The translations under genes were made by a program, and so were the position numbers. Source: Lichenicola cladoniae (GTDB taxonomy: Bacteria > Pseudomonadota > Alphaproteobacteria > Acetobacterales > Acetobacteraceae). From it: 64,000 nucleotides of DNA. The first letter of the stretch is position 1, and every line of letters begins with the position of its first letter. Positions 42,155 through 50,666 of this stretch are shown one piece after another. The notes below the pieces were generated by a model. The model saw only the letters and a list, made by a program, of their open reading frames with translations, did no database searches and was not told the origin of the DNA. The stretch lies in the NCBI RefSeq assembly GCF_013201075.1, contig NZ_CP053711.1:1-64000 (forward strand). The letters run 5' to 3'.

Positions 42155-43052
42155 GAGACCGTTTGAGAATGTCCTTGGCGACCTAGTCGTCTTGTGATTC
42201 AAGCTTTGGATGTGGACCCGAGTGAGCCGTGGCCGGATGGCCAAGATTGCGAAGAAGACGAAGCGCTACCCGAGTGACCTGACGGACGCAGAGTGGCTGT
42301 TGATCCAGCCACTTCTACCGCCTGTTGCAAAACGGGGCCGCAAACCGACGACAGACATGCGCGAGATGCTGAACGCCATCCGCTACATGGCACGCAGCGG
42401 CGGCGGATGGCGCATGTTGCCGAAGAACTTCGGACCGTGGCAGACGGTCTACTGGTGGTTCAGACGGTTTGTCCGGCGGCTGCTGTTCCGCACGATCAAC
42501 GACGTGGCGTTGATGCTCGACCGGGAGCGCGTCGGACGTGAAGCCAGCCCAACAGGCGGCGTGCTGGACAGCCAAACGGTCAAAGCGCCATCAGCTGACC
42601 TGCGAGGCTATGACGCCAACAAGAAGATCGTCGGCCGCAAGAGGCATATTGCCGTGGATACCGATGGACGCCTGCTGATGGTCAATCTGATAACTGCCGA
42701 CATCTCGGACAGCGCGGGCGCGCAACTCATTTTAGACGGTATTCGCAAGCGTTGGCCATGGCTCAAGCACCTGTTCGCCGACAGCGTCTATGACAGGACG
42801 AAGCTGATGGACAAGGCGGCCCTGCGGGACTTTGTTCTGGAGATCATCCGACGCACGGACAAGCAGCTCGGCTTCAAGGTGTTGCCGCGTCGGTGGGTGG
42901 TGGAGCGGACGTTTGGCTGGATGATGCGTTGGCGTCGCCTGGTGCGCGACTATGAGAAGCGTCTCGATGTTTCCGGCGCCATGATCGAGGTCGCTATGGG
43001 GAGCCTGCTTCTGCGCCGGATCGGCCACCCATAAACATTCTCAAACGGTCTC
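42155..43052 (+). mobile_element. Complete IS5-family element (IS1031-like) with TTA duplication
   Basis: 898 bp bounded by perfect 18-bp inverted ends GAGACCGTTTGAGAATGT. TTA occurs at 42152-42154 and 43053-43055, a 3-bp TNA duplication as known for IS1031-type elements of acetic acid bacteria. One intact transposase gene. Confidence 0.93.
42237..43034 (+). CDS. IS5-family transposase
   Basis: 265 residues from ATG 42237. KRYPSDLTDAEWLLIQPLLPPVAKRGRKPTTDMREMLNAIRYMARSGGGWRMLP is the N-terminal DUF4096 region. The DDE core has Asp in GGVLDSQTVKAP, Asp in LFADSVYDRTKL, and Glu in RRWVVERTFGWMMRWRRL. Intact and full length, so the element is probably active; it accounts for the disruption of the IS110-type gene around it. 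Confidence 0.93.
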   Translation: MAKIAKKTKRYPSDLTDAEWLLIQPLLPPVAKRGRKPTTDMREMLNAIRYMARSGGGWRMLPKNFGPWQTVYWWFRRFVRRLLFRTINDVALMLDRERVGREASPTGGVLDSQTVKAPSADLRGYDANKKIVGRKRHIAVDTDGRLLMVNLITADISDSAGAQLILDGIRKRWPWLKHLFADSVYDRTKLMDKAALRDFVLEIIRRTDKQLGFKVLPRRWVVERTFGWMMRWRRLVRDYEKRLDVSGAMIEVAMGSLLLRRIGHP

Positions 43053-43436
43053 TTAGCTGCCGCTGAATACTGTGGCACACGGTCCGGCTTTAAACAGAAC
43101 TTCGGGTCACGACCATTCTCGGAAAGCTTGTTCATCAGTTTTGTCAGGGCCGCTGGCGTGTTGGCAATCTTTTCATGCTCACGCATATTTCCCCGCTTGC
43201 CCTCGTCTGCAAACGCCACCCAGGGTCGTCTTTTTCTGAACATCCAGGCCTACGTAGATGGGGAGCTTTTCAACGATCCGTCTTCCTATGCATTGAGGCC
43301 GTGCGCCAGCCTATTCAGCGCAACCCTCGGAAACCGGCATATTGTGGGATGGGTCACCCCTTCTCAGGCGAACATCTGTTCCAGGAGTTGTATCGATCCC
43401 GCTTCATTCCAATCAGCCACGGGTACGTCGCCGGGT

Positions 43437-44420
43437 TCAGCCCGCACGCTGCCGGGTCAGGCCGGACTGCACGATCACCGCCAGCAGCAGGAAGGCGCCG
43501 CTGGCCAGTCCCTGGTAGGCGGCGCTGAGCGAGCCGATCTGGTTGATCACGTTCTCGATCACGCCGAGCAGCAGCACGCCCGACAGCGCGCCCAGCATCG
43601 TGCCGACCCCGCCGGTCAGCAGCACGCCGCCGATCACCGCGGCCGCGATGGATTGCAGCTCGTAGCCGGTTCCGGCCGAGGACAGGCCCGAGGATAGCCG
43701 CGCCGCCAGCAAGGCGCCGGCCAGCCCGGCCAGCGTGCCGGACACGCAGTAGGTGGCGATCTTGACCCGCTCGACCCGCACGCCGAGCATCCGCGAGGCT
43801 TCCTCGTTGCCGCCGATGGCGAACACCGCCGCGCCGAACCGCGTGCGGTTCAGCACCAGGGCCGCGATGCCGTAGGCCACGAAAAGGATCACCACCAGGT
43901 TGCCGACGCCCAGCCACTGGCCGTTGGCGATGCGCCCGAACCAGCCGGGATCGGCGATGACCAGGCTCTCGCCGGCCAGCATGACCGCCAGGCCCTTGAG
44001 CGCCAGCAGGGCTGCCAGCGTCACGATGAACGGCGCCATCCGGGCCTTCACGATCAGCAGGCCGTCGATCAGCCCGACCAGGAGGCCGGCCGCCATCGGC
44101 GCGGCGAACGCGGCCACCACGCCGTAGGGTGCCGCATAGGCAGCGAGCACGGTTCCGAGCCCGACCATCGAGCCGACCGAAAGGTCGAAGCCGCCCATGA
44201 TCACCACCAGGGTCTGGCCGATCGCCACCAGCCCCAGGAAGCTCGCGGCGATGATGATGTCGTTGACGTTGCCGGGGCGCGGGAAGCTGGGAAACGCCAG
44301 CCCGGCCGCCAGGGCCGCCACGACCAGCACCACGATCGCGCCGCGCGACTGGACGAGCGCCACCATGCGCTGCCGGGTCTCGCCTGGGTTACGGGCCGGT
44401 GCCGCCACCACGCCGCTCAT
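43437..44420 (-). CDS. yjfF: Sugar ABC transporter permease, YjfF-like
   Basis: 327 residues from ATG 44418-44420 (MSGVVAAPARNPGETRQRM). RbsC-type permease with about eight to ten TM helices. Family motifs are IAIGQTLVVIMGGFDLSVGSMVGLGTVLAA, RTRFGAAVFAIGGNEEASRMLGVRVERVK (the EAA-like coupling loop) and AAAVIGGVLLTGGVGTMLGALSGVLLLGVIENVI. Overlaps the other permease gene by 4 bases. Two unlike permeases with one ATPase and one binding protein match the galactofuranose system YtfQRT-YjfF. The longer frame upstream is a shadow. Confidence 0.85.
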   Translation of the reverse strand: MSGVVAAPARNPGETRQRMVALVQSRGAIVVLVVAALAAGLAFPSFPRPGNVNDIIIAASFLGLVAIGQTLVVIMGGFDLSVGSMVGLGTVLAAYAAPYGVVAAFAAPMAAGLLVGLIDGLLIVKARMAPFIVTLAALLALKGLAVMLAGESLVIADPGWFGRIANGQWLGVGNLVVILFVAYGIAALVLNRTRFGAAVFAIGGNEEASRMLGVRVERVKIATYCVSGTLAGLAGALLAARLSSGLSSAGTGYELQSIAAAVIGGVLLTGGVGTMLGALSGVLLLGVIENVINQIGSLSAAYQGLASGAFLLLAVIVQSGLTRQRAG

Positions 44421-45376
44421 GCCGTCCCCCGACGCAGATAGAGTGCCGCGACGATGAACGCCGCCTTCAGGATCTGTGCGTAGTTCGCATTGACGTTGTT
44501 CATGATGAAGGACGCATCCAGCACCACCAGCAGCAGCACCCCGAACACGGTGCCCAGCGTCGAGATGCGGCCGCCCGACAGGGGCGTGCCGCCGATTACC
44601 GCCGCCGCGATCGCGTCGAGCTCGAACTGCACGCCGATATAGTTGGCGTCCGCCGCACCCAGCCGGGCCGTCGCGAATACCCCGGCTAGTCCGGCGAGCA
44701 ATCCGGACAACCCGTAGACGAACGCCAGCGTCGCCCGCACCGGATGGCCGGCGAGCAGCGACGCGGTCCTGCTCGAGCCGACGAACAGTGCGTAGCGCCC
44801 CGGCATGGTGCTGCGGACTACGAACGCGAACAGGCCGGCGATCGCCAGCGACACGATCGCCACGCCCGGGATCCCGAGCACCGCCACCTGGCCGATCGAC
44901 GCGAGCGGCCCGTCGAACGGCAGGTCGAGGCGCGCACCGCCCAGCAGCGCCTGCGCCAGTCCACGCGCCGCGACCAGCAGCGCCAGGGAGGAGATGAGCG
45001 GCGCGATCCGGAGCAGCGCCACCAGCGATCCGTTGAAGATGCCGCACAGCAGGCCGGCTGCGATCCCGGCGGCGATCGCCACGCCCTGGCCGAGGCCGAT
45101 GGTGAGGCCGATCACCGCGGACGACAGCGCCATCACCGAGCCAACGGACAGGTCGATGCCGCGCGTGCCGATCGCCAGCGACTGGCCGAGCGCGATCAGG
45201 ATCAGCGGCGCGGCCTCGAACAGCAGCGAGCGCACCACGGTCGGATTGCGGAAGCCGGGGGTGACGAGCAGGTCGAAACCCACGAGCGCCACGAAGGCGA
45301 TGTAGACGCTCAGCGCGCGCAGGTCGCCGAATGCGAAGGAGCGCCGGGGCTCGGCCAGTGCCGCCGGCACCGTCAT
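44417..45376 (-). CDS. ytfT: Sugar ABC transporter permease, YtfT-like
   Basis: 319 residues from ATG 45374-45376 (MTVPAALAEPRRSFAFGDLR). Motifs: LIALGQSLAIGTRGIDLSVGSVMALSSAVIG, then RYALFVGSSRTASLLAGHPVRATLAFVYGLSG and [41 protein letters not shown]. It partners the second permease to form the channel. Overlaps the ATPase gene by 4 bases. The much longer open frame upstream lies over the ATPase gene and is not coding. Confidence 0.85.
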   Translation of the reverse strand: MTVPAALAEPRRSFAFGDLRALSVYIAFVALVGFDLLVTPGFRNPTVVRSLLFEAAPLILIALGQSLAIGTRGIDLSVGSVMALSSAVIGLTIGLGQGVAIAAGIAAGLLCGIFNGSLVALLRIAPLISSLALLVAARGLAQALLGGARLDLPFDGPLASIGQVAVLGIPGVAIVSLAIAGLFAFVVRSTMPGRYALFVGSSRTASLLAGHPVRATLAFVYGLSGLLAGLAGVFATARLGAADANYIGVQFELDAIAAAVIGGTPLSGGRISTLGTVFGVLLLVVLDASFIMNNVNANYAQILKAAFIVAALYLRRGTA

Positions 45377-46914
45377 GAAGCGTGCCCGGAAGCCGGTGTT
45401 TCGGCTGGAGCCGCGCCACCGGCGAGCAGCGCCAGCACATCGTCGCTGTCCCGGCCGGCGGTCTCGAGCTCGCCGGTCACCCTGCCCTCGTCCAGCACCA
45501 CGAGCCGGTCCGACAGCTCGACCACTTCCTCGAGCTCCGACGACGTCATCAGTACGCCGAGCCCTTCGGCCGCCAGGCCGCGCACGACACGGTGCACTTC
45601 CGCCTTGGCGCCGACATCGATGCCGCGGGTCGGGTCGTCGAGCATCACCATCCGCGGATCGGTGCACAAAGCCCGCGCGATCAGGACCTTCTGCTGGTTG
45701 CCGCCGGACAGCGACGTGATCGGGACGTCGAAGCCGTCGGTCTTGATGCCGAGCTCGCGGACGTAGCGCGCCACCAGCGCGTCGCGCCGCCGCCGGGAAA
45801 TGATGCCCCAGCGGGATATGCGCGGCAGCACCGCGGCGGTCAGGTTCTCGGCCACCGACAATTGCGCGAACACGCCCTCCGAGCGGCGATCCTCGGACAG
45901 GAACGCCAATCCCCGCCGGATGCTCTCCGACGGGCGCGAGCGTGCCACGCGCCTGCCATCGACCGCGACCGAGCCGGCGTCCGGTTTCTCGGCGCCGTAG
46001 ATCGCCTTGAAGGTCTCGGTCCGTCCCGAGCCGAGCAGGCCGGCCAGCCCGACGATCTCGCCGCGCCCGACGGTCAGCGAGACGTCGCGCACCCGGTTTC
46101 GCCAGGACAGCGCGCCGACATCGAGTGCCGGTGCCTCGGCCTGGCCCGCCTTCCTTCCGGCTTCCGATCCGCCGGTCCGGCCCGGTCCGGCCGATTGTTC
46201 GCGGCCCAGCATGGCGGCGACCAGTTGGCCACGCGGAAGGTCGGCGGTCGCCGCACTCGCCACCACCGCACCATCGCGGAGCACGGTCAGCCGGTCGCAC
46301 AGCCGGTAGCATTCGGACAGCCGGTGACTGACGTATATCAGGCCGATGCCGTCGCGGCGAAGCTGCTCGACGACGCTGTAGAGCAGGTCGACTTCGGCGG
46401 CCGACAGGGCCGAGGTCGGCTCGTCGAGGATGATGGCGCGGGCGCCGAGCGATACCACGCGGGCGATCGACACCAGTTGCTGCAGGCCGAGGCCGAGCGT
46501 GCGCAGCGTCCGGCGCGGATCGATATCCAGGTGGTAGCGCAGCAGCAGCGCACGGGCCTCGTCGATCATGCGGGCGCGGTCTACGAGAACGCCGAACCGT
46601 CGCGGTTCGCGGCCGAGGAACAGATTGTCGGCGACGCTCCGCTCGGGGATCAGGTTGATCTCCTGGTAGACCGCCGCGACCCCGGCAAGCTGGGCCGCGC
46701 GCGGGCTGTCGAACGTCACCGGCTGGTCATCGAGCAGGATGCTGCCGCTGTCCGGCCGGTTCAGGCCGGTCAGCAGCTTGATCAGCGTCGACTTGCCGGC
46801 GCCGTTCTCACCCATCAGCCCATGGATTTCGCCTGTGCGCAGGCTGAACGAGACATCGCGCAAGGCCCGGACCGCTCCGAATGACTTGGTCAGGCCTCGC
46901 GTCTCGAGCAGCAT
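45373..46914 (-). CDS. ytfR: Sugar ABC transporter ATPase (double ABC domain), YtfR-like
   Basis: 513 residues with two tandem ABC domains, as in RbsA/YtfR. Domain 1: Walker A GLMGENGAGKSTLIKLL (~35), signature LGLGLQQLVSIARVV, Walker B ARAIILDEPTSAL. Domain 2: degenerate Walker A VGLAGLLGSGRTETFKAIYGA (~285), signature TSLSGGNQQKVLIARALC, Walker B PRMVMLDDPTRGIDVGAK. The signature of domain 1 departs from LSGGQ, so ATP hydrolysis may rest mainly on one site. Powers the four-gene importer. Confidence 0.92.
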   Translation of the reverse strand: MLLETRGLTKSFGAVRALRDVSFSLRTGEIHGLMGENGAGKSTLIKLLTGLNRPDSGSILLDDQPVTFDSPRAAQLAGVAAVYQEINLIPERSVADNLFLGREPRRFGVLVDRARMIDEARALLLRYHLDIDPRRTLRTLGLGLQQLVSIARVVSLGARAIILDEPTSALSAAEVDLLYSVVEQLRRDGIGLIYVSHRLSECYRLCDRLTVLRDGAVVASAATADLPRGQLVAAMLGREQSAGPGRTGGSEAGRKAGQAEAPALDVGALSWRNRVRDVSLTVGRGEIVGLAGLLGSGRTETFKAIYGAEKPDAGSVAVDGRRVARSRPSESIRRGLAFLSEDRRSEGVFAQLSVAENLTAAVLPRISRWGIISRRRRDALVARYVRELGIKTDGFDVPITSLSGGNQQKVLIARALCTDPRMVMLDDPTRGIDVGAKAEVHRVVRGLAAEGLGVLMTSSELEEVVELSDRLVVLDEGRVTGELETAGRDSDDVLALLAGGAAPAETPASGHAS

Positions 46915-46924
46915 GCCGCCGCTC

Positions 46925-47989
46925 TCAGTAGGTCGAGCCGCTCGACAGGGCCGCGGATGCGTTGTCCTTGGTGTAGAGCGTGTCCTTCATGGTGATCGCC
47001 TGGGCCACCTTGTCGCCGTTGAACCAGGCCTTCAGCGTACCGAACGCCTGCGGTCCGAACCGCGGATTGGTCTCGACATCCGCCTGCGCGCTGCCGCCGG
47101 CGATCGCCTGCACCAGCGACCTGGTGCCGTCGATCGACACGATCCGGACGTCCGTTCCCGGCTTCTTGCCGGCCTGCTGGATCGCCCGCATGGCGCCCAG
47201 CGTCATGACGTCGGCGTGCGAATAGAGCGCGTCGATGTCGGGATGAGCGAGCAGGAGCTGCTCCATGACCTTCTGCGCGTCGGTCGCCGACCAGTTGCCG
47301 GTCTGCGCCGCGACCAGGACCATGCCCGGGTATTTCTTGAGCTGGTCGGCGAAGCCCTGGGTGCGCTGGGTCTCGACGGAGTTGCCATAGGCACCCTGGA
47401 TCTCGACGATCTTGGCCTTGCCGCCGGTCGCCACGTTCATCGCATCGGCGGAGCGCTGGCCCTGCACGGTGAAATCGGAGCCGAGGAAGGTGATGAAGTC
47501 GCGGCACGGCGTACCCGCGGTGGCGCGATCGATCGTCACCACCGGGATGTTCTTTTCGGCCGCCTGCTCGAGGGCGGGCTGCAGTCCGGTAGCGTTCAGC
47601 GGCGCCACGATGATCGCCTTGGCACCCTGGGAGATCATGCTCTGGACGTCCGCGACCTGCTTGGCCTGGCTGTCGTTGGCGTTGGTGTAGAGCAGCCGCG
47701 CGACACCAGCCTGCTTTGCGGCGGCTTTCACCGAAGCGGTTTCCGCTGCACGGAACGGGTTCTGTTCGTTCTCCGACTGCGAGAACCCGACGACCATGCC
47801 CTTCAGCGTCGCATGGCTGGGGCTGGCGTTGGTGCAGCTCGCACTCGACTGGTTCTGCACGACGGCACTTCCCGGCGCGTCGTCGGCCATGGCCATCGGC
47901 GCGGCAAAAATGGCAGCCGTCACGGCAAGCGCTACGCTTCCGGCACGACGTGCGCGACGGTTCGAAAGTTGGTTGTCCTGTCGAGACAT
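46925..47989 (-). CDS. ytfQ: Periplasmic sugar-binding protein, YtfQ-like
   Basis: 354 residues from ATG 47987-47989, with GGAGG at 7 nt. The signal peptide has SVALAVTAAIFAAPMAMADD. The mature part GMVVGFSQSENEQNPFRAAETASVKAAAKQAG and GAKAIIVAPLNATGLQPALEQAAEKNIPVVTIDR, and the C-terminal TLYTKDNASAALSSGSTY, parallel E. coli YtfQ (VGFSQ..., ATGWEPVL, TLYLPDTAKEEL). YtfQ binds galactofuranose; the ligand here is inferred. First gene of the transporter operon. Confidence 0.85.
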   Translation of the reverse strand: MSRQDNQLSNRRARRAGSVALAVTAAIFAAPMAMADDAPGSAVVQNQSSASCTNASPSHATLKGMVVGFSQSENEQNPFRAAETASVKAAAKQAGVARLLYTNANDSQAKQVADVQSMISQGAKAIIVAPLNATGLQPALEQAAEKNIPVVTIDRATAGTPCRDFITFLGSDFTVQGQRSADAMNVATGGKAKIVEIQGAYGNSVETQRTQGFADQLKKYPGMVLVAAQTGNWSATDAQKVMEQLLLAHPDIDALYSHADVMTLGAMRAIQQAGKKPGTDVRIVSIDGTRSLVQAIAGGSAQADVETNPRFGPQAFGTLKAWFNGDKVAQAITMKDTLYTKDNASAALSSGSTY

Positions 47990-48191
47990 GATGACCTCCC
48001 TGGACGGACTCTCGTGGCCCGTTCGTGCACGCATCGTCACGTGACGGTGGTCAGCCTAGAAACATGTTTCTTGTCTGACAATACCAGGTGCCTGAGACGC
48101 TGACGACAGAAGTGAGAAGTTGGTCGGAAAAAGCATGCCTCCGCCCAGGGATCGCCGCGCCGACGATAACCAGGGCACCTCTGAAAGCCTG
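47990..48191. promoter_or_regulatory. Upstream region of sugar transporter operon
   Basis: Contains the perfect palindrome CGTCACGTGACG at 48035-48046, about 45 bases before the binding-protein ATG, a suitable place for an operator. No regulator gene is adjacent. An IS6 element begins at 48192 and may have separated the operon from its regulator. Confidence 0.4.
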
Positions 48192-48982
48192 GTTCTATTG
48201 CGCGGTTCCGGCTGACATTAGATGGATCTCTGTGGGCGATGGTTTGGGGTTGGACGATGTCGATCGAGTTCAAAGGCAGTCACTTTGAGCGTGACATCAT
48301 CCCGTGGGGCGTGCGCTGGTATGTGACGTACTCGTTGAGCTATCGCCAGGTCGAGGAGATGATGAGCGAGCGTGGTGTGGAGGTTGACCATACGATGCTG
48401 CATCGCTGGGTGCTCAAGTATATGCCGTTGCTGGTAGGGCGTTCGTAGCGCGCAAGCGCCCGATTGACGGTAGCCGGCGGATGGATGAGACTTACATACG
48501 GATAGAGCAGGTGTGGAAGTATCTGTATTGTGCGGTCGACAAGGCCGGCGTCACGGCGGACCTCCTGCTGACCGCTCGGCGCGACCGCAAGGCGGCGCTG
48601 CGCTGCGCTTCCTGTGCAGGGCCGCCGGCCAGCATGGTGTTCCCCAGAACATCACTATCGACAAGAGCGGCGCCAACACGGCGGCAATCGACGGCTACAA
48701 CACAGAGCATGACGCCGAGATCGAGATCAGCCAGATCAAATACATCAACAACATCGTCGAGCAGAACCATCGGGCGGTAAAACGAAAGAGCAGGCCGATG
48801 CTCGGCTTCAAGAACTTCTGGTCCGCGATTACCATCGCCGGCATCGAGATCATGCACATGATCCGCTAGGGCCAGTTGCGCCCGACGGGCTAACTGCGTC
48901 CAGCACAGCGGTTCTACTCCCTCGCAGGGTAGGAAACACAGGGTTCCTGTTGTTCTTAAACACATCGAATTTGCAATAGAAC
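48192..48982 (+). mobile_element. IS6-family element with broken transposase (IS6-A)
   Basis: About 791 bp between GTTCTATTGCGCG (left) and the inverse TTTGCAATAGAAC (right). The transposase from 48257 starts MSIEFKGSHFERDIIPWGVRWYVTYSLSYRQVEEMMSERGVEVDHTMLHRWV, is interrupted near 48446 and again near 48600, and ends GVPQNITIDKSGANTAAIDGY... IVEQNHRAVKRKSRPMLGFKNFWSA. Domains match IS6 DDE transposases but need at least two frame corrections, so the copy is defective. No 8-bp duplication is visible. Confidence 0.8.
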
Positions 48983-49156
48983 TATCTGAGGACACGCCGT
49001 CCCGATCCAAGCACCACCGTCCAGCGCTACTCGAATCGACGACCTATTTGCTTCGTAATTGGCCTTGCTTTTATCAGACAAATCAGATGAAGTGCCTTCA
49101 GCGTGCAGAGACGCGCTAGTGCAGCTCAAGACTGTAACTGCAGGGGAAGGAAACTC

Positions 49157-50410
49157 ATGGCTCTATTTAACAGACGGTCAGTGATGGCTTTGACAGCGGC
49201 CGGGCTAGTTGCCGGCCGCATCAAAAATGTGCTGGCGCAGGACGTCGACGAAGCCGTTCTGTCGACAGATTCGAGTAGCACAGTCGCCGGCCGGTGGAGC
49301 GCCGCACGAGCAAAGGCATGGCACAAGCAACAACCCTGGCGGGTCGGGCCTGTTTACGTGACCTCCACCGCCGTCAACCAACTAGAGATGTGGCAGGCGG
49401 CCACGTTTGATCCAGTGACAATCGATCGCGAGCTTGGTTGGGCACAGACAATCGGCATGAACACAGTTCGCGTGTTCCTGCATGACGCACTGTATGCTGA
49501 GGATCCGGACGGCCTGCTGCTACGGATGCGCCATTTTCTTACGATAGCCGCCAGCCACAACATTAGTACTTTCTTCGTGCTCTTCGATAGTTGCTGGCGT
49601 GGCCTGTATGTTCTGGGAACTCAGCCGGCGCCGCTACCCGGAATCCATAATTCGCAGTGGGTGCAGTCGCCGGGTGCGGTCGCACTGTCGCGTCCGAGCC
49701 AGTATCCGCGCCTGAAAGCCTACGTGCAGGGGGTGGTGAGCGCGTTCGCCAATGACCCGCGCGTCTTGTTCTGGGACCTCTGGAACGAAGCGGACAACAC
49801 CGGCAGCAACGATCCAACCAATAAGCAGGCGCTGGTGGCGTCACTGCTGCCCCAGGTTTATGCCTGGGCCCGGGCCGTTGAGCCGTCGCAACCGCTGACC
49901 TCGTGCCTGTGGAAGGGCGACTGGTCGACACCTAGCAACTTCAACGCCGTGCAGGCGGTCATTATGGCCAACAACGATATCAACACCTTCCACAATTATG
50001 GCACCGTCGAAGTATTTAGCCAGGCGATCACCTGGATGAAGCAGTACGGCCGCCCGGTGCTTTGCACCGAATACATGGCCCGCAACATCGGTTGCCTATT
50101 CGACACGACACTTCCAGTGGCCAGGAAGCACAGCGTAGCCGCGATCAACTGGGGTTTTGTAGTCGGCAAGACGCAGACCAATTTGCCATGGGATTCAGCG
50201 CAGCATCCCTACGTCGATGCCTCGGCGTATGGCGGTACCGCGTGGCAGGCGACGGTGCTGCCGAGCGGGGCGACGCCGGTGGCACCCTATGCGCTCGAAC
50301 TACCGCCGATCTGGCAGCACGAAGTGCTGCAAGCGGACGGCACGCCATATCGCGCTTATGAGGTGCAGATGATCTACGATCTATCCACCGGTGAAACCGG
50401 CAAAGGCTGA
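49157..50410 (+). CDS. Secreted glycoside hydrolase, GH5-like cellulase fold
   Basis: 417 residues from ATG 49157 (GGGGAAGG upstream). N-terminus MALFNRRSVMALTAAGLVAG looks like a Tat-type signal (RR followed by a hydrophobic run). The TIM-barrel motifs of GH5-like enzymes are present: IGMNTVRVFLHDALY, DPRVLFWDLWNEADNTG with the acid/base Glu, and GRPVLCTEYMARNIG with the nucleophile Glu. Substrate not predictable (a beta-glucan, mannan or other glycan). The region from 50074 to its end is duplicated at 55182. A GC-rich hairpin follows the stop. Confidence 0.82.
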   Translation: MALFNRRSVMALTAAGLVAGRIKNVLAQDVDEAVLSTDSSSTVAGRWSAARAKAWHKQQPWRVGPVYVTSTAVNQLEMWQAATFDPVTIDRELGWAQTIGMNTVRVFLHDALYAEDPDGLLLRMRHFLTIAASHNISTFFVLFDSCWRGLYVLGTQPAPLPGIHNSQWVQSPGAVALSRPSQYPRLKAYVQGVVSAFANDPRVLFWDLWNEADNTGSNDPTNKQALVASLLPQVYAWARAVEPSQPLTSCLWKGDWSTPSNFNAVQAVIMANNDINTFHNYGTVEVFSQAITWMKQYGRPVLCTEYMARNIGCLFDTTLPVARKHSVAAINWGFVVGKTQTNLPWDSAQHPYVDASAYGGTAWQATVLPSGATPVAPYALELPPIWQHEVLQADGTPYRAYEVQMIYDLSTGETGKG

Positions 50411-50665
50411 GCTGTCGAATAGCCCGGGGGGTCGGCCGGTCCCCCGTCTTTACAGACGGTTCCGCGGTCAGCGCTCCCGACGCATGCGGCGCGTCGAGTC
50501 TTCTGATAAGATCGTTGATCATCCAAAGTTTGGGGTTTCTGTCGTAAGTCTGTGTCTCGGCCGCCTGCTATATGCTGGGAAAGGGCGCAGTTTTGGGACG
50601 AGACGAGGGCGATTGACTTTAAGGGCAGCCACTCCGAGCGGGACATTATCCTTTGGGGTGTGCGG
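50074..50665 (+). repeat. 592-bp direct repeat, copy 1
   Basis: Covers the last ~112 codons of the GH5-like gene, its terminator and the left end of an IS6 element (from about 50533). Copy 2 is at 55182-55773, offset 5108. Only about four differences are seen (for example 50090 G/A, 50660 G/A). Copy 1 ends where an IS5-type element starts. Confidence 0.92.
50425..50446 (+). terminator. Terminator-like hairpin after GH5-like gene
   Basis: CGGGGG, 10-base loop GTCGGCCGGT, CCCCCG, followed by TCTTT, 15 bases beyond the stop. Repeated in copy 2 at 55533-55554. Confidence 0.65.
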
Positions 50666-50666
50666 G

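Larger units (their letters stand above)
41910..43260 (-). pseudogene. Older IS110-type transposase, split by IS5 insertion
   Basis: Right part (43080-43260): VAFADEGKRGN and HEKIANTPAALTKLMNKLSENGR. Left part (41915-42150): [42 protein letters not shown], then AHKAVYDLVRARRAAV. Both belong to one DEDD domain. The IS5 copy at 42155-43052 sits between them, with TTA on both sides. Additional frameshifts and the loss of the C-terminal domain show that the gene was decaying. Confidence 0.8.

Noticed and set aside
44417-46312. 631-codon frame that appears to fuse an unknown protein to a sugar permease
   Set aside because: The extra N-terminal part covers the ATPase gene in another frame. The permease has its own ATG at 45374-45376 with the usual 4-base overlap. 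The same applies to 43437-45440.
45382-46884. 500-codon plus-strand frame
   Set aside because: Complement of the double-domain ABC ATPase; the Walker motifs are clear on the minus strand.
48192-48982. 8-bp target duplication for IS6-A
   Set aside because: Flanking bases on the two sides do not match, so no duplication can be claimed and the borders rest on the inverted ends alone.
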